Program-made: the position numbers and the translations under genes | From: ZCTH02-B3 sp036563895 | GTDB taxonomy: Bacteria; Bacillota; Bacilli; Paenibacillales; Paenibacillaceae | Length of the DNA: 15,917 bases | Direction of reading: 5' to 3' | Assembly (NCBI GenBank): GCA_036563895.1 | Contig: DATCLN010000131.1 | Span: 1 to 15,917, forward strand | Shown here: positions 14,230-15,917 of the stretch, one piece after another | Layout of the letters: each line of letters starts with the position of its first letter | How positions within the stretch are numbered: the stretch's first letter is position 1 | The notes under the pieces: model-generated | Seen by the model: only the letters and a program-made list of their open reading frames with translations | What the model was told of the DNA's origin: nothing | Databases searched by the model: none

Positions 14230-14775
14230 GTGAAACTGGCGGAAACCCTGCGAAGCGAAAAGGGCGTGACCCTGACGGAACTTCTGGTTTCCATCTCCCT
14301 GACCGTGATCCTGGCGGGCATTCTGGCCTTTTTTTTCAAGGAGGGCCTTTTGGTCTACGACCGGACGGTCGCGGAGGCGGAAACGCAGCTGGAGCTGAGG
14401 CACAAGCTGGAAGTCATGAAACGCGACATCCGTTCGAGCGTCTCGGGGGAAGTGGCGGGGGTTCGTTATCCGCTGGCGGACGAAACGAACCGCGAACTCC
14501 TGCTGTGCATGGGAACCGTCGAACAGCCTTCCTTTGTTTCGTATCGTTGGGAAGACGGCGTGCTGTACCGGGCGGCGGATGGCGAAGGGCGAAAACCGTT
14601 TTTGGCCCATGTGGAGGATTTCCGGGTTTCCGCAAGCCCGGACGGGAGGCTCGTTTTCGTGAAAATCACGGTGGCCGTGCCATCCGGATATCAGCCCGTA
14701 CCCGCAGCCAAAACGGTTTCCGTTGTTGTCCATCCGAGGGGGAAGGTGACGGAAGGTGGCGGAACGCAAAGGTAG
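14230..14775 (+). CDS. PilW-like minor pilin
   Basis: The 181-residue protein begins with GTG at 14230 and carries the prepilin signal EKG|VTLTELLVS. Cleavage falls after Gly12, and mature Glu5 (Glu17) is conserved. The hydrophobic helix spans about 13-38. The segment RHKLEVMKRDIRSSV and a later VLYRAADGEGRKPFLAHVEDFRV pattern are what is usually seen in PilW/ComGF-type minor pilins, which have a beta-rich C-terminal domain. An AGGTGAT at 14218-14224 overlaps the previous stop and can serve as its ribosome site. Its last 20 bases overlap the next gene in another frame, showing tight coupling within the operon. Confidence 0.82.
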   Translation: MKLAETLRSEKGVTLTELLVSISLTVILAGILAFFFKEGLLVYDRTVAEAETQLELRHKLEVMKRDIRSSVSGEVAGVRYPLADETNRELLLCMGTVEQPSFVSYRWEDGVLYRAADGEGRKPFLAHVEDFRVSASPDGRLVFVKITVAVPSGYQPVPAAKTVSVVVHPRGKVTEGGGTQR

Positions 14776-15917
14776 CGAACGCGGCTCCGTCTCCATCCTG
14801 GCCCTGGTCGTGACCGTCCTTCTGATTGCGCTCGCGGGAATCGCGGTCGCCTACACGAATACGGAGCTCAGGAGCGCGGGCAAACACCGGGAACAATCCT
14901 GCGCCTACTACATCGCGGAAGCCGGTCTGGACCTGGCGATCTACGAGATGAACCGGCTCATCGGGATGAACCTGGCGCCGGAGGATATTCTGGCGGCGGT
15001 GTCTTGGCGGGACGCGCCGTTTCATGACGGCACCTATTCCGTGCAGGCGAAGGAGCGGCGGAACGAATTCGGAGAAAACGCGGGATTTGCGGTGATGTCC
15101 AAAGGGCGCTGCGGGGGAGAGGAGAAGGTCGTCGGCGCCCTGCTGAAACAGCCGCTTTGGGAAGATCCGGCAGAGCCGGCGCCGAGTGCGCTCCAATTTG
15201 CCGTCTACGCGGAACGGAACCTGTCCCTGCGCACGCTGTCCGGCCTGCTCGGCCTCGGGCTTTTGACCACGCATCCGATTTCGGTCGACGGAGACGTCCA
15301 CGCCAACGGGACGCTGCGCATCCGCCACGACTATCTGCTGATCAAGCCTCCTCCCCCGACGGTCACCGGATACGCGAGCAGCACGGCGATCGGCAACATC
15401 GCGGTGGACGGGCTTGACGCGGGCCGGAAGAAAGTGACTCCGTTCATTCCCAGGCCCGTCTTCGACTTCGACGCTGCACGCAAAGCCGCGCAGGCGGAAG
15501 GGGTCTACATTCCGCACAGCGTGCTGGACATTTCCCTGCTGGGGCTGTCGCCGACGGACAAGCTCATTTTCATCGAAGGGAACCTCACCCTGGTCGGCCT
15601 GGATCTGCTCGGCCTTTCCCTGATGGACCGCACGATTGTCGCGAACGGAAGCATCACGGGCCTGCTGGAAGTGGGCGGCGTGGATCTGGTGCGGACGAAA
15701 CTGAATCTGATCGCCAAGAAGGACATCCGGTTCCTCGGCGCGGTCACGGGCCTGCAGGTGGGCGGCGTCCTGTTCGCGGAAGGCGACATCGCCATCGACG
15801 GCCACGCCGAAGTGACGGGATACACCGGAGCCCGGAACATCGACATCGGGGGCGGCATCCTGAGCGGTCTCCTGGGCATTCTGACCGGAAGCATGCGGTT
15901 CGAGCACAACCTGGATT
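14756..15917 (+). CDS. PilX-like pilus assembly protein with long C-terminal extension, 3' end outside window
   Basis: The frame from GTG 14756 is open to the window edge (387 codons). GAGGGGGAAGG lies about 8 bases upstream of the start. The N terminus has an ERGSVSILALVV segment, a membrane helix (about 12-33) and then TNTELRSAGK with YYIAEAGLDLA (52-62), the hallmark of PilX N-terminal proteins. Gly10 could be a prepilin cleavage site, but position 5 after it is Leu, not Glu, so normal processing is uncertain. From about residue 165 the chain is rich in Gly, Leu and Val with short strand-like repeats (IANGSI, IAKKDIRF, LFAEGDIAIDG). This suggests a beta-helix or bactofilin-like fold, as in exported PilX-family proteins with large C-terminal domains. 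It may form a surface adhesin or tip protein. The function is inferred only. Confidence 0.75.
   Translation, partial: MAERKGSERGSVSILALVVTVLLIALAGIAVAYTNTELRSAGKHREQSCAYYIAEAGLDLAIYEMNRLIGMNLAPEDILAAVSWRDAPFHDGTYSVQAKERRNEFGENAGFAVMSKGRCGGEEKVVGALLKQPLWEDPAEPAPSALQFAVYAERNLSLRTLSGLLGLGLLTTHPISVDGDVHANGTLRIRHDYLLIKPPPPTVTGYASSTAIGNIAVDGLDAGRKKVTPFIPRPVFDFDAARKAAQAEGVYIPHSVLDISLLGLSPTDKLIFIEGNLTLVGLDLLGLSLMDRTIVANGSITGLLEVGGVDLVRTKLNLIAKKDIRFLGAVTGLQVGGVLFAEGDIAIDGHAEVTGYTGARNIDIGGGILSGLLGILTGSMRFEHNLD

Noticed and set aside
14666..15907. 413-codon minus-strand open frame opposite the PilX-like gene
   Set aside because: The plus strand has a ribosome site, membrane helix and PilX motif in phase with the operon. 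The antisense frame has none of these.
1..15917. CRISPR arrays, insertion sequences, tRNA or rRNA genes, phage or defence genes
   Set aside because: Reading both strands, I found no repeat-spacer pattern, transposase, att-like repeats, cloverleaf or rRNA segment.

Overview
The window (about 60% G+C by eye) looks like chromosome from a high-GC, endospore-forming member of the Bacilli, most likely the Paenibacillus/Cohnella/Thermobacillus group. Support comes from a class-I SAM riboswitch of Bacillus style in front of methionine genes, a YtxC sporulation-family gene, a futalosine-pathway menaquinone gene, strong AGGAGG-type ribosome binding sites, and a secreted glycosidase with a Gram-positive type signal peptide. 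This placement is inferred from gene content, not from a database search. There are no rRNA or tRNA genes, CRISPR arrays, transposases or phage genes.

Layout. (1) 1-4288: two plus-strand carbohydrate genes in one operon. The first is the 3' part of a GH127 (beta-L-arabinofuranosidase family) enzyme. The second is a secreted clan GH-A-like glycosidase with three tandem CBM35-like modules. (2) 4302-5300: a minus-strand corA magnesium transporter gene with its own terminator. (3) 5301-5959: a regulatory region. It holds overlapping divergent promoters that share a -10 box, a strongly primed small ORF in the corA leader, and a promoter followed by a complete SAM riboswitch with a terminator/antiterminator switch. 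(4) 5960-8067: metA and metI, overlapping by 4 bp and ending at a terminator. (5) 8155-10258: mqnC (menaquinone) and ytxC (sporulation). (6) 10259-10492: a leader with a long perfect hairpin and an operator-like dyad. (7) 10493 to the right edge: a compact type IV pilus/pseudopilus operon of pilB, pilC, a GspG-like major pilin, PilV-like and PilW-like minor pilins, and a PilX-like protein that runs off the window.

How the genes work together. The GH pair probably removes sugars, perhaps arabinosides, from plant polymers: the secreted enzyme outside and GH127 inside the cell. MetA makes O-acetylhomoserine (Glu111 predicts acetyl-CoA use) and MetI joins it to a sulfur donor. The riboswitch should stop both genes when SAM is plentiful. 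The pilus operon encodes the assembly ATPase, the platform protein and four filament-type subunits. No retraction ATPase, prepilin peptidase or PilMNO genes are visible in the window.

I see no clearly new multi-gene system. The best leads are the PilX-like protein with a long, possibly beta-helical extension, the glycosidase of uncertain family, the divergent promoter with its leader ORF, and the two unexplained palindromic structures upstream of pilB.
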